A DNA stretch of 58,607 bases from Bacteroidota bacterium (GCA_029561255.1 JAKQJH010000201.1:1-58607); one strand, 5' to 3'; counted from the stretch's first letter, positions 18,158 through 27,069 are shown. Made by a program: numbers and translations. The notes: generated from the letters alone by a model not told the origin.

Positions 18158-18688
18158 ATGACTATTTTTTCTGATCCGCATATAGGGTTCGCCGGTACCA
18201 CAGATATACCGGCTATTATGGAATTATTGAATAGTGCCTACCGGGGTGAAAGTTCCAGAAAAGGCTGGACTACCGAAGCGGACCTGATTGCCGGGAATGT
18301 TCGTACGGATGAACAGAATCTGACCGACGTGATGGCGATTCCCGGCAGTGTTTTTCTGAAGTATACGAATGAAGACGGACAGCTGCAGGGTTGTGTCAAT
18401 CTGCAGGTACAAGATCAACGTGTTTATCTCGGCATGTTCAGTGTGCATCCCGGATTGCAAGGGACGGGTATCGGAAAAATCATTCTCCGTTCGGCTGAAG
18501 AATTTGCCCTTTCCCGGGATTGTACCCGTATTTATATGTCTGTGATCTCTGTCCGGGCAGAACTGATTGCCTGGTACCAGCGCCATGGCTATGCGGATAC
18601 CGGAGAACGGAAGGCTTTTAAGGAAGACGGGCTTACCGGCAAACACCTTCGGGAACTGGAATTTATGACCCTTGAAAAGCCGCTCTGA
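18158..18688 (+). CDS. GNAT family N-acetyltransferase
   Basis: The 176-residue protein covers one GNAT domain. The acetyl-CoA pyrophosphate loop is FSVHPGLQGTGIGKIIL (about residues 95-110). The strand before it (RVYLGMFSV) and the C-terminal YQRHGYADTGERKAF segment are typical. It is predicted to be cytosolic, with an unknown substrate. It lies 64 bp after the lipid kinase and 24-42 bp before the ABC ATPase, and probably shares a transcript with them. Confidence 0.9.
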   Translation: MTIFSDPHIGFAGTTDIPAIMELLNSAYRGESSRKGWTTEADLIAGNVRTDEQNLTDVMAIPGSVFLKYTNEDGQLQGCVNLQVQDQRVYLGMFSVHPGLQGTGIGKIILRSAEEFALSRDCTRIYMSVISVRAELIAWYQRHGYADTGERKAFKEDGLTGKHLRELEFMTLEKPL

Positions 18689-18730
18689 CCTGTTGCTTGC
18701 AGTAAAGCGGCGATGACCTATTTTCGGGGC

Positions 18731-19708
18731 ATGGTTTTATTAGATGTCAGGGGGATTGGGAAAGTTGAGAAAACAGGTTTTTCTGTAAATGATATTCATT
18801 TCTCCCAGGAACAATACCAGCAGATTGCCATTGTGGGCGAAACCGGCTCAGGTAAAACCAGCCTGCTCAAAATGATTGCCGGTTTAATACAGCCAGATTC
18901 CGGTGAGATACTTTTTGAAGGCAACCGGGTATTAGGTCCTTTGGAAAAACTGTTACCCGGTCATCCCCGGATCGCTTATCTCAGTCAGCATTTTGAATTG
19001 CGGAATAATTACCGGGTCGAAGAAGAACTGGAAGCCCGGAATAAACGCACTGAAGAAGAAGCGCAGGCTATTTATGAAGTTTGCCGGATCACGCACCTGC
19101 TTAAAAGAAGAACGGATCAGTTATCTGGTGGAGAACGTCAACGGATTGTGCTGGCCCGCTTACTCACGACTTCCCCGTCTTTGTTATTACTGGATGAGCC
19201 TTATTCCAATCTCGACCGTCATCATACCCAGGTGATCAAAGCGGTGTTGAAAGACCTGGTGGAACAATGGAAGATCAGTTGTATCATGGTCTCCCATGAT
19301 GCGGAAGATCTCTTATCGTGGGCCGATCGGGTACTGGTAATGCGGGAGGGCCGAATTATACAGGATGGTAGTCCGGAGACTATCTATGAACAGCCACTTG
19401 ATAGTTATACCGCTTCCTTACTGGGTGAATTTAATCTGCTGGATCATTCATTAGCGGCCGTTTTACTTCCGGGCAGTGAAATACCTGCTGACAAAAAATG
19501 GATGCTTCGTCCCGAACAACTGAACCTGGACAGAACGGATCATTCCCCGGTAGCTGCCGTCATCCGTGAAATGCATTATTGCGGCAGTCACTATTTGGCC
19601 CATGCCGAAGTTATGGGGCAGGAATTGAAAATCAGATCTTCCATCAGATTAGAAACAGGAGTAACGGTTGGCCTATCTTTATTACCCGGCAATCCCTGGT
19701 TTATTTAA
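18731..19708 (+). CDS. ABC transporter ATP-binding protein, FbpC/PotA type
   Basis: From MVLLDVRG the product has 325 residues; an ATG 18 bp earlier is also possible. Walker A is GETGSGKT (36-43), the Q-loop is YLSQHFEL, the signature LSGGERQRI, Walker B LLLLDEPYSNLD and the switch histidine VSHDAEDL. The C-terminal 90 residues (after LLGEFNLLDH) resemble the TOBE-type domain of FbpC, PotA and ModC importers. No permease or binding protein gene is adjacent, so it either serves subunits encoded elsewhere or has another role. Confidence 0.9.
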   Translation: MVLLDVRGIGKVEKTGFSVNDIHFSQEQYQQIAIVGETGSGKTSLLKMIAGLIQPDSGEILFEGNRVLGPLEKLLPGHPRIAYLSQHFELRNNYRVEEELEARNKRTEEEAQAIYEVCRITHLLKRRTDQLSGGERQRIVLARLLTTSPSLLLLDEPYSNLDRHHTQVIKAVLKDLVEQWKISCIMVSHDAEDLLSWADRVLVMREGRIIQDGSPETIYEQPLDSYTASLLGEFNLLDHSLAAVLLPGSEIPADKKWMLRPEQLNLDRTDHSPVAAVIREMHYCGSHYLAHAEVMGQELKIRSSIRLETGVTVGLSLLPGNPWFI

Positions 19709-19729
19709 TAAAAACAAAAACAGACAACG

Positions 19730-20089
19730 ATGAAAACAATCTTCTTCCTATTATTCAGCCTGACCGGAATTACCACTTTTGGTCAGCAAAAAATAAAACC
19801 CATTTCCGTGGCCGACAGCACCAAAAAAATACAGGTGGTGGAAACAGCCTGTGGGCAATGTCAGTTCGGATTAAAAGAAAAAGGATGCCTGCTGGCTATA
19901 CGCATTAAAGGCCAGGCTTATTTTGTAGATGGTACAACAATCGATGAGCACGGTGATGCGCATGCGGAAGATGGCTTTTGCAATGCTATCCGTAAATCTG
20001 AAGTACAGGGTACTGTTGTGAAAGGCCGTTTCAATGCCACTTATTTTAAACTGTTACCGCCGGCAGCCGTTAAAAAAGAACAGCAGTAA
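19730..20089 (+). CDS. DUF6370 family protein, exported
   Basis: This 119-residue protein has a signal peptide (MKTIFFLLFSLTGITTFGQ). The core has a conserved cysteine pattern: ACGQCQFG, KGCLLAIR and DGFCNAIR. The word IDEHGDAHAEDGFC and the closing VVKGRFNATYFKL match the small Bacteroidota family DUF6370. Four cysteines plus histidine and acidic residues suggest metal binding or a disulfide-stabilised periplasmic domain, but no function is established. It starts 21 bp after the ABC ATPase. Confidence 0.8.
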   Translation: MKTIFFLLFSLTGITTFGQQKIKPISVADSTKKIQVVETACGQCQFGLKEKGCLLAIRIKGQAYFVDGTTIDEHGDAHAEDGFCNAIRKSEVQGTVVKGRFNATYFKLLPPAAVKKEQQ

Positions 20090-20181
20090 ACAGCAAAGCC
20101 CGGTAACCTGCCGCCTATTCATCCTTATTTTTTGGAAAATCCCCAAAAATTCTGTAACCTTAGTACTTAAACCAAAAACAT

Positions 20182-20409
20182 ATGACCATAAAAAAAACAA
20201 TGCCTGCTTACCGGATGATCCTGGGTGCATTCTTTCTGACTGCTGTGATGGCGGTTGGTTGTAATGAAGGCACAGAGAAAAAAGAACCTGTTAATGATTC
20301 ACCTAATGTGACGGCTCCTGTGCCTCCGGTGACGGATACGCCTGCGCCCCCGATTGATACATCAAAAATGAAAGAGGCTTCCACCCGGCCGGTAAAAACT
20401 ACCGACTAA
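20182..20409 (+). CDS. Small Pro/Thr-rich lipoprotein
   Basis: The product has 75 residues, with a lipoprotein signal ending in the lipobox AVGC (Cys29). The remaining 46 residues are a low-complexity Pro, Thr, Val and Lys tail (TAPVPPVTDTPAPPIDT) with no fold. Short lipoproteins of this type are common in the phylum, and their role is unknown. A terminator follows 20 bp after the stop. Confidence 0.7.
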   Translation: MTIKKTMPAYRMILGAFFLTAVMAVGCNEGTEKKEPVNDSPNVTAPVPPVTDTPAPPIDTSKMKEASTRPVKTTD

Positions 20410-20429
20410 GTGCAGGCTTAAAATGATTG

Positions 20430-20464
20430 AAAGGTTTCCGGTTTACGGGAACCTTTTATTTTTT
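20430..20464. terminator. Bidirectional intrinsic terminator
   Basis: The stem AAAGGTTTCCG/CGGGAACCTTT has one wobble and a short loop and is followed by a T-rich run. It sits after the small lipoprotein gene and overlaps the stop of the convergent TPR gene at 20456. Confidence 0.8.
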
Positions 20465-21958
20465 GGGGGAACCCGGAGTCTCCGGTGTAGCGGAAGGCTT
20501 CTCCGGATCGGCGGTTATAGTGGCCGGTTGTTGCGATTCCTTTTCTGCCAGGGCAGCGGCCGCCGCTGCTTCTTTTTTCACCGCTTCCCCATGCCGGTGA
20601 TGAATCAGTTTATGGATAAACCAGTGCTCCAGTTTATGGTGCAGAGGAATGAGTATGGCGGCAATGGCCACAAAAATCAGAATTTCCAGCACGGGGGTAT
20701 GGTGAGTAATATCAGCCACGGTGGGGTGGAGGAGTAAGGTCAGGTATTCAAAAAGAAACAGAAGAGAAAGCACACCCAATACGCGGATGACTTTAATATG
20801 CACATTTACCCGGCTAAGCACCAGGGTGATCAGGAAGAAACCCGGAATGAAAATCGCAATCAGCAACATCTGCAGTTGTTTGAAACGTTGCGCCCTTTCC
20901 AGTCTTTTCTGTTCTTCCATTTCCATTTGTCGGTATTGTTCGTTGCTGGTGATCACCTGTGACTCACGGATACGGCTCTTGCTGTTGACCGAATCGTTTA
21001 GCCCCCGGACATAACTGACATACATAAAAGCACTGTCAATACTCCGCTCCAGTTGGAAATGCTGGGTCAGAAATTCAGCGGCTTCCAGTTCCTTGCTCAG
21101 GAATCCGGCATTTTTGGCAAGCTGCCTGGAGGCATTGGCATAAAAACTCGCGGAATCGCGCTGATCTGTTTTTTCAAACAGGTTGGCCAGTCCCAGTAAA
21201 GCTTCACATAGTATTTCATCGTCTTTGGCGGCGGTCAGCAAACCGATGCCCGTGCGGTAATTCAGGGCAGACGCTTGATAATTACCCTGTTTGAGATAGG
21301 TATGACCCAGGCCGGTCATGGAAGTGCCGATCAGGTCACCGTCTCCCAGTTTACGGGCGATAGCGAGGGAGGTACTGAAATAATTATAGGCTGAATCTGA
21401 AATATCCACCCGGTTAAACACATCCCCGATATTAAGGTTGATATAATATTTCATATCCTCCACATTACTGGAGCGGATCACTGAATCAGCTTTCCGGTAA
21501 TATTCGAGGGCTTTGGGGTATTCCTCCTGTAAAACATATACCACCCCGATATTCATCAGTACACTGGCCAGGTTCCTCGGCTTATTCCGTTTTTCTTCAA
21601 TCTGTAGTTTCTGGATATTGAGTTCCAGCGCCCGTGGATAGTTGCCGATTTTCACCAGGGTATTGGCGAGTACACCCAGGGCCCTGGATTCACCCTCCAG
21701 GTAATTGATTTTACGGGCCAGGTATAGTGCCTGCGTTGACAGGTATTGTGCAGTGTCCGGGTTATATCCGCCCATATCACGGGCGAGTTGCCAGAGGAGT
21801 TTCACCCGGGCCGTATCCACACTTTCCAGCCGCAACAGATTGCGCATACTGTCCACATTCGACTGCTGCGCACTGACCGTTACTGACTGAAGGAACAGGC
21901 AAAAAACAAGGAGGCAGCGGAGTGACCGGTATAGTAAAGTGAAATCCCGTTGGTTCAT
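20456..21958 (-). CDS. TPR membrane protein with C-terminal transmembrane helices
   Basis: The 500-residue protein has a signal segment (LRCLLVFCLFLQSVTVSAQ), then about six tetratricopeptide repeats (residues 30-300; for example NIGVVYVLQEEYPKALEYYRKA). A coiled coil rich in Glu, Arg and Gln (about 330-355, QMEMEEQKRLERAQRF) leads into three transmembrane helices (about 357-445). The cytosolic tail is His-rich (HHKLEHWFIHKLIHHRHG) and then Ala- and Pro-rich. It resembles Bacteroidota TPR sensor proteins in which the kinase module is replaced by a plain membrane region. Function unknown. Confidence 0.85.
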   Translation of the reverse strand: MNQRDFTLLYRSLRCLLVFCLFLQSVTVSAQQSNVDSMRNLLRLESVDTARVKLLWQLARDMGGYNPDTAQYLSTQALYLARKINYLEGESRALGVLANTLVKIGNYPRALELNIQKLQIEEKRNKPRNLASVLMNIGVVYVLQEEYPKALEYYRKADSVIRSSNVEDMKYYINLNIGDVFNRVDISDSAYNYFSTSLAIARKLGDGDLIGTSMTGLGHTYLKQGNYQASALNYRTGIGLLTAAKDDEILCEALLGLANLFEKTDQRDSASFYANASRQLAKNAGFLSKELEAAEFLTQHFQLERSIDSAFMYVSYVRGLNDSVNSKSRIRESQVITSNEQYRQMEMEEQKRLERAQRFKQLQMLLIAIFIPGFFLITLVLSRVNVHIKVIRVLGVLSLLFLFEYLTLLLHPTVADITHHTPVLEILIFVAIAAILIPLHHKLEHWFIHKLIHHRHGEAVKKEAAAAAALAEKESQQPATITADPEKPSATPETPGSPKK

Positions 21959-22037
21959 GAGTCTGTCTTAATCGTTCTAATTTATAGAATAAAAACGGAT
22001 TACGCATTTTTTAGACGTCAACGGGTTGAATAATTTT

Positions 22038-22068
22038 TTGGGTAAACCGGATGAATTTGGTAGATTTA
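22038..22068 (+). promoter_or_regulatory. Promoter of the caspase-like gene
   Basis: TTG at 22038-22040 and TAGATTTA at 22061-22068 are 20 bp apart, close to the Bacteroidota pattern TTG-N19-TAnnTTTG. The ATG at 22092 is 23 bp downstream. This supports the later start codon, because an earlier in-frame ATG at 22026 would precede the promoter. Confidence 0.5.
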
Positions 22069-22091
22069 ATTTCACCTCAAACCTGCTGCTG

Positions 22092-23417
22092 ATGAATCGT
22101 TTACTCCGGCTGTGCCTGTTGTTTTCAGGACTGTTTGCTGCCGTTTCCTCCTATTCCCAGACTTTATATGAAATGCGCTATTCCTACACCAGCGATGGGG
22201 TTACGGACCGCTTAAGTGCATTTATATTGAGGAATGATGATGGAACCGGTCTGGTCAGGGTGGCTTATCTCAATTCCGAGGATAATAAGAACAAACTGGT
22301 TGAAATGGAGATGCAGGAATCGTATGGCCAGCATGAGGATGGAACGGAAGACAGTTCACAACTGGTATTTGTAGGCCTTAATCCACGATTCATTATTGGT
22401 ACGCCCGATGACGAATTCCTGGAAGATCATTTTGTGTTCAGCTTTAATCCGGATTCGGGTTTCTATGAACCTTCTTTTGTTTTTTCAATGCCGGATGATA
22501 CCTCTACCCAGGTAGGTCAACTGGAGGAAGTACGGTTCCTGAACCAGGAAGACCTGACCCAGGAACTGGTCTTGCAGTTTTTTACAGAGCAGGATGTTTT
22601 TTATAAGCAACTTTTTGAAACCAGTACCCGTGGACTCAGTGCGGATGATAAGCAGGCCCAGCTGCACCTGGTACTGGTGGCCAATACAGAAGATAAGGAT
22701 ATCGGGAAAACCTGTGTGATTGATAAAGATGCCACCTATAAAACTTTCAGTGAGATTGCCGAATTCCTGGAAATAAATTTTAAACCAACGGTGATCGCCG
22801 GTAAGGAATTCAGTAAGGTCAATGTGGATAAAGCGGTCAGTTCAGTACGGCCAGGGCCCAATGATATTGTGGTCTTTTATTATTCCGGGCATGGGTTTAA
22901 TGAGGTGGATGAGCAATACCAGTTTCCTTACCTTGATCTGCGGGATAAAAGTTTCCAGAAATATGGAGGGGCTTATACCATGAATGTGGAAGCCATTTAC
23001 CAGAAACTCCGGGCCAAAGGGGCCCGTCTCAACCTGGTGATCAGTGATTGCTGTAATAAGGATCCGACATCCGGGGCTCTGGTCAGTTCAGAAGGGGCTT
23101 CCACCCGAACCTCCTCCATTGGCTGGAATAAGGAGAATTGTCAGGCGCTGTTTATGTCCAAACAACCGATGTCCATTATGATGACGGCTGCACAAAAAGG
23201 CGAATTGTCTGCCGGCAATCCTTCTGATGGTGGAATATTCACTTTTATTTTCCGGGAACAACTGGAAAAAGCACTAGGACCCTTTACCCGTAACCCCAGC
23301 TGGAACAACCTGGTGCAGTCCGCTAAAAAAGAAACCGTAAATAAAGCACGTACAACCTGGTGCAATAAAGAAAAAAGAATCGTTTGTGTGCAGAACCCGG
23401 TTTTCAAAATGGAATAA
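22092..23417 (+). CDS. Exported caspase-fold (C14) protein
   Basis: From MNRLLRLCLL the product has 441 residues with a signal peptide ending near SSYSQ. Residues 20-190 are a beta-rich domain with several acidic stretches. The caspase domain spans about 190-420. The catalytic histidine is in DIVVFYYSGHGFN (His267) and the catalytic cysteine in LNLVISDCCNKD (Cys321 by metacaspase alignment). Both catalytic residues are present, so activity is plausible. Export is unusual for caspase homologues, which are mostly cytosolic. It precedes an amylase gene by 77 bp, but that gene has its own -7 box. Confidence 0.85.
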   Translation: MNRLLRLCLLFSGLFAAVSSYSQTLYEMRYSYTSDGVTDRLSAFILRNDDGTGLVRVAYLNSEDNKNKLVEMEMQESYGQHEDGTEDSSQLVFVGLNPRFIIGTPDDEFLEDHFVFSFNPDSGFYEPSFVFSMPDDTSTQVGQLEEVRFLNQEDLTQELVLQFFTEQDVFYKQLFETSTRGLSADDKQAQLHLVLVANTEDKDIGKTCVIDKDATYKTFSEIAEFLEINFKPTVIAGKEFSKVNVDKAVSSVRPGPNDIVVFYYSGHGFNEVDEQYQFPYLDLRDKSFQKYGGAYTMNVEAIYQKLRAKGARLNLVISDCCNKDPTSGALVSSEGASTRTSSIGWNKENCQALFMSKQPMSIMMTAAQKGELSAGNPSDGGIFTFIFREQLEKALGPFTRNPSWNNLVQSAKKETVNKARTTWCNKEKRIVCVQNPVFKME

Positions 23418-23469
23418 ACGGTCTTTTTTCCGGTGTATAGATTCCCTGCAGATATTCTAATGATTAAAA

Positions 23470-23477
23470 TATCTTTG
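23470..23477 (+). promoter_or_regulatory. -7 promoter element TATCTTTG
   Basis: This is an exact TAnnTTTG match 17 bp before the amylase ATG. A CTG lies 20 bp upstream at the -33 place, in lieu of TTG. Confidence 0.45.
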
Positions 23478-23494
23478 GGGAATAATCTCAGTAT

Positions 23495-25369
23495 ATGAAA
23501 AAGATTGGCCACACAGGAACCGGATACAACCTGTATCCGGTTATTTTTTTGTTTTTCATTTCAATGGTTGCCGCAAATGCCCAGTCGCTACGGGTAGAAC
23601 CCATGAACTGGTGGGTAGGTATGAAAAATCAGCAACTTCAGTTGATGGTGTACGGGGAGGGAATCGGATCTTCCACACCTGTATTGGCTTACCCCGGGGT
23701 GAAACTGGAGAAAGTACATAAAGCGGAAAGCCCTGATTATCTTTTTTTGGATTTGCGGATAAACGCAGGTACTAAACCCGGCAGTTTTAATATCCGGTTC
23801 AATAAGCAGGGAAGTACAGTGGCTACCTATAATTACCAGCTGGCAGCTAGGAACAAGGAGCGTGCAGCGGTGAAAGGCTTTTCCCCGGCTGATGTGGTTT
23901 ACCTGATTACCCCTGACCGGTTTGCCAATGGGGATCCTTCCAATGATGTGGTGGAGGGGATGCGGGAGAAAAAAATCAACCGGACCAATGATTATGGCCG
24001 CCATGGCGGGGATATCAGGGGGATGATCAATAATCTGGATTATATCGCTTCTATGGGTTTTACGGCTATCTGGCCCACACCCTTACTGGAGAATGATATG
24101 CCGAATGCTTCATATCACGGGTACGCAATTACAGATTTCTATAAAGTGGATCCCCGCTTTGGTACACTGGAAGAGTATAAGGAATTAGCCGACAAAGCCC
24201 GTCAGAAGGGCTTAAAGCTGATTTTTGATGGGGTGGTGAATCATACCGGTTCGCAGTACTGGTGGATGAAGAACCTCCCCTTTAAAAACTGGATTAATTA
24301 TCCGGACTCCATCCGGATTACCAACCACCGGCGTACGGTACACCAGGACCTTTATGCTTCAGCGTCCGACAGGGAATTGATGGTAAAAGGCTGGTTTGTA
24401 AGACAGATGCCGGATATGAACCAGGATAACCCTTATCTGTCCACTTACCTGATCCAGAACAGTATCTGGTGGGTGGAGACCCTCGGTTTGGCCGGTATAC
24501 GTCAGGATACCTATCCCTATTCTCAGAAAAAATTCCTGGAGCAGTGGAGTTGCCAGATCATGAATGAATATCCAGGATTCAGTATTGTAGGAGAGGAGTG
24601 GAGTACCAACCCGGTTATTGCGGCTTACTGGCAAAAAGGAAAACCCAATACAACCGGGTATAACGGCTGCCTGAAGAGTACTATGGATTTCCCTATTCAA
24701 TCTGCGCTGATGCAGGCGCTGACCGAACCGGAGTCATGGGATAAGGGACTGGTGAAACTCTATGAGGCCCTGGCTAACGATTTCGTATATGCGAGCCCGA
24801 AAGATCTTCTGGTATTTGGCGACAACCATGATATGGACCGGGTGTTTACCTCATTGAAGAAAAACCCGGAACTGATGCAGATGGCGATGAGTTATTTACT
24901 GACGATCCGGGGGATCCCGCAAATCTATTATGGAACGGAATTATTGATGGAAAATTCGGCTAAACCGGGTGACCACGGACTGATCCGTTCCGATTTTCCC
25001 GGCGGATGGACAGAGGATACCCTGAATGGATTTACCGGGGCGGGATTAACAGCAGAACAGTTAGCCGCACAATCTTACCTGAAGAAATTATTAAACTGGC
25101 GGAAAAATAAATCCGTGATTCATTCCGGAAAGACCCTCCATTTCGGACCGGCTAACGGGGTATATGTTTATTTCCGCTATACAGAAAAAGAAACCGTGAT
25201 GGTGATCCTGAATAAAAATGCGGGACCAACCGGGTTGCATACCGATCGGTTTGCGGAGATTTTAAAAGGCAAAAAGACGGCGATGGATGTGATCCGGGGA
25301 AATCAGTATCCCCTCAGTGAGGAATTGATTATTCCGGGCCGTTCAGCCCTGATTCTTGAATTAAAATAA
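23495..25369 (+). CDS. GH13 alpha-amylase / neopullulanase, SusA-like, exported
   Basis: The 624-residue protein has a signal peptide (about 1-30), an N-terminal Ig-like cyclomaltodextrinase domain (about 32-118) and a GH13 barrel. Motif I is FDGVVNHTG. The nucleophile is Asp338 in GIRQDTYPY, the acid is Glu367 in IVGEEW, and the stabiliser is Asp446 in FGDNHDMDR. The C-terminal beta domain (from about 540) ends in SALILELK. All catalytic residues are present. It should hydrolyse starch-type glucans or cyclodextrins in the periplasm. No SusC/SusD pair is in the window. Confidence 0.93.
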   Translation: MKKIGHTGTGYNLYPVIFLFFISMVAANAQSLRVEPMNWWVGMKNQQLQLMVYGEGIGSSTPVLAYPGVKLEKVHKAESPDYLFLDLRINAGTKPGSFNIRFNKQGSTVATYNYQLAARNKERAAVKGFSPADVVYLITPDRFANGDPSNDVVEGMREKKINRTNDYGRHGGDIRGMINNLDYIASMGFTAIWPTPLLENDMPNASYHGYAITDFYKVDPRFGTLEEYKELADKARQKGLKLIFDGVVNHTGSQYWWMKNLPFKNWINYPDSIRITNHRRTVHQDLYASASDRELMVKGWFVRQMPDMNQDNPYLSTYLIQNSIWWVETLGLAGIRQDTYPYSQKKFLEQWSCQIMNEYPGFSIVGEEWSTNPVIAAYWQKGKPNTTGYNGCLKSTMDFPIQSALMQALTEPESWDKGLVKLYEALANDFVYASPKDLLVFGDNHDMDRVFTSLKKNPELMQMAMSYLLTIRGIPQIYYGTELLMENSAKPGDHGLIRSDFPGGWTEDTLNGFTGAGLTAEQLAAQSYLKKLLNWRKNKSVIHSGKTLHFGPANGVYVYFRYTEKETVMVILNKNAGPTGLHTDRFAEILKGKKTAMDVIRGNQYPLSEELIIPGRSALILELK

Positions 25370-25389
25370 AATAGCGTCATCTCTTTTAT

Positions 25390-25421
25390 AAAAAAAGCCC
25401 CGGATTTCCGGGGCTTTTTTT
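25390..25421. terminator. Bidirectional intrinsic terminator
   Basis: The perfect stem AAAAAAAGCCCCGG/CCGGGGCTTTTTTT with loop ATTT lies between the convergent amylase and porin genes. Confidence 0.95.
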
Positions 25422-25439
25422 ATAAAGTAATTTCTGAAA

Positions 25440-26729
25440 TCAGAGTTTGTAGTTTACGCCAAACATCAGCATGTTGGTGGTCATTTTATACGAGATCTTA
25501 CTTCCGGGAACAGCTCCGTAAGGATTGGAGTTGGTGATCCAGCCCGGATGCAGTAAGGCGCCGTCGAGTGAACCGCCGCTGCTGCCATGATGGAACACCC
25601 CATTCAGGGTCAGTTTCTTACCGGCTTCAAATCCAAAACCAAACTGGAATGCATGTTTGATGATGGCGGTGGCGGGCAAAGAGAACATGGCCAGTTCGGA
25701 AGTGATCGGGTTTGAGCTGTAGGTATAACCGATCCGGAATGGCATTGCCTTTAAAGCTTTGTATTGTACACCGGCGGACACAACGGAAATATTTTCCCAG
25801 CCAAATCCGGCTACGGAAGCGGTGGGCGTCCATCCTTTAGTGTCGAATCCCTTCGTGTTTTTATAATCAATAAACCGGTAGTCCAGTGCAAAATCAAACA
25901 GCTTGTTTGTATAACCAAGTCCGGCAGAGGCAATGGCCGGGTAGTTCATTTTAAAATCCACATTGGGTGCCTGGGAGCCATCTGCGTAGTAATTTTTAAA
26001 ATTAAAATCCTGGAAATACTGCTGGGATTTATAGGAAGCCCCCATTTTAAAACCAGTACCTGAATTAAAATAAATACCCGCTTGTCCGCCGATACCTAAA
26101 GCCGTGGCTTTATCTGCTCCCGGGTATCCTTTGGTAGGACTAGGTGAAGAAAGCGGGTTGGGTAATAATTCAAGCGCCGAATAGTTAAATGTAGGAGCAA
26201 CTCCAACAGAAACCTTATCATTTAACTGGTAAGCCCATGTCAGTCCCACCTGTAATAACTGGTAATCCGATTTCACCTGACCGAAACCGCCGGATTGCTG
26301 GGGCATAGTAACCGGGTTAGTCGCACTTTCGGGGAAGGTTACTCCGAAACCGCTGATCCCGTAAGCAGATACACCAAAATGGCTTTTACTGTTTTTCTTA
26401 GACCATACCATGGCCAGGTTTGGCATTACAGACATCCCCCTTTCATCTTTTGTTGTGCCGGAAATATTACCACCCGGTGTAGGCATGGTGGAACTTACCT
26501 GGGGTGAGGAGCCGAATAATCCTACATTGATGGAAATAGTTCTTCCGGAAAAGGCGGTAATACCAGCAGGGTTCCACTGTAAGGCCCCATTGATATCCAG
26601 CACCTGGCCGGTGGAAGCACCTCCCATTGACATATTGTGGGCACCTACGCCCTGCATGACATGCCCGGTCTGGGCAGACAGAGTAACAGTTGTACTTGCA
26701 AGTAGCAAAATAGATACAATCTTTTTCAT
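25440..26729 (-). CDS. OmpP1/FadL family outer-membrane transporter
   Basis: This 429-residue protein starts at MKKIVSILLLAST (signal peptide ends near SAQ). The N-terminal hatch has the family words GVGAHNMSMGGASTG and ALQWNPAGI. The rest alternates strands typical of a 14-strand barrel, ending MLMFGVNYKL with a terminal Leu rather than Phe. FadL porins import hydrophobic compounds such as long-chain fatty acids. A perfect CRP-type palindrome lies 73 bp upstream, and a large hairpin beyond it. In E. coli fadL is under CRP control, but whether that applies here is inference. Confidence 0.92.
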   Translation of the reverse strand: MKKIVSILLLASTTVTLSAQTGHVMQGVGAHNMSMGGASTGQVLDINGALQWNPAGITAFSGRTISINVGLFGSSPQVSSTMPTPGGNISGTTKDERGMSVMPNLAMVWSKKNSKSHFGVSAYGISGFGVTFPESATNPVTMPQQSGGFGQVKSDYQLLQVGLTWAYQLNDKVSVGVAPTFNYSALELLPNPLSSPSPTKGYPGADKATALGIGGQAGIYFNSGTGFKMGASYKSQQYFQDFNFKNYYADGSQAPNVDFKMNYPAIASAGLGYTNKLFDFALDYRFIDYKNTKGFDTKGWTPTASVAGFGWENISVVSAGVQYKALKAMPFRIGYTYSSNPITSELAMFSLPATAIIKHAFQFGFGFEAGKKLTLNGVFHHGSSGGSLDGALLHPGWITNSNPYGAVPGSKISYKMTTNMLMFGVNYKL

Positions 26730-26801
26730 ATAGTGGTATTTTAATGAAGCGGCAATCCGCATATAAAAGTAATAAAACTACCTGAAGGCTGTAGTGGCAT
26801 A

Positions 26802-26817
26802 TGTGACTGCTATCACA
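26802..26817. promoter_or_regulatory. CRP-family binding site, TGTGA-N6-TCACA
   Basis: TGTGACTGCTATCACA is a perfect palindrome of the two CRP half-sites with the standard 6-bp spacer. It lies 73 bp upstream of the FadL-type gene (minus strand) and 253 bp upstream of the plus-strand gene at 27070. Ten fixed bases make a chance match in this window unlikely (about 0.06 expected). Confidence 0.6.
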
Positions 26818-26884
26818 TCCGGGGAGAAATCATATAGGGATATGATGTAGAACAGGAAAAGGGCGGATCGGTAACCGGGAAAAA

Positions 26885-26930
26885 CGGATTTTCCCTGTGA
26901 AGTTAGAGAATCACGCAGCGGGAAAATCCG
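26885..26930. other. Long perfect hairpin in the 26730-27069 intergenic region
   Basis: CGGATTTTCCC at 26885-26895 pairs exactly with GGGAAAATCCG at 26920-26930, and GTGA (26897-26900) with TCAC (26911-26914) extends the stem. There is no T-run, so it is not a standard terminator. The 340-bp region holds this, the CRP-type site and, near 27050, an AT-rich promoter-like stretch for the next gene. Confidence 0.65.
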
Positions 26931-27069
26931 GGGAAAGATGGTGGACCATCGATTAACAAGTATCAGGTTGGCGGATAACTTTTGTCATGGAACTGAAACG
27001 GAACTTATTTCTATTTTCGTTCCGGAATTTTTTTTTAACCCATTCGTTAAAGCCTAATATTTTAGCAAC

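Noticed and set aside
22092-23417. Caspase-like gene considered as part of an anti-phage defence system
   Set aside because: It has a signal peptide and no nearby nucleotide sensor, effector or other defence gene; its neighbours are a TPR protein and an amylase.
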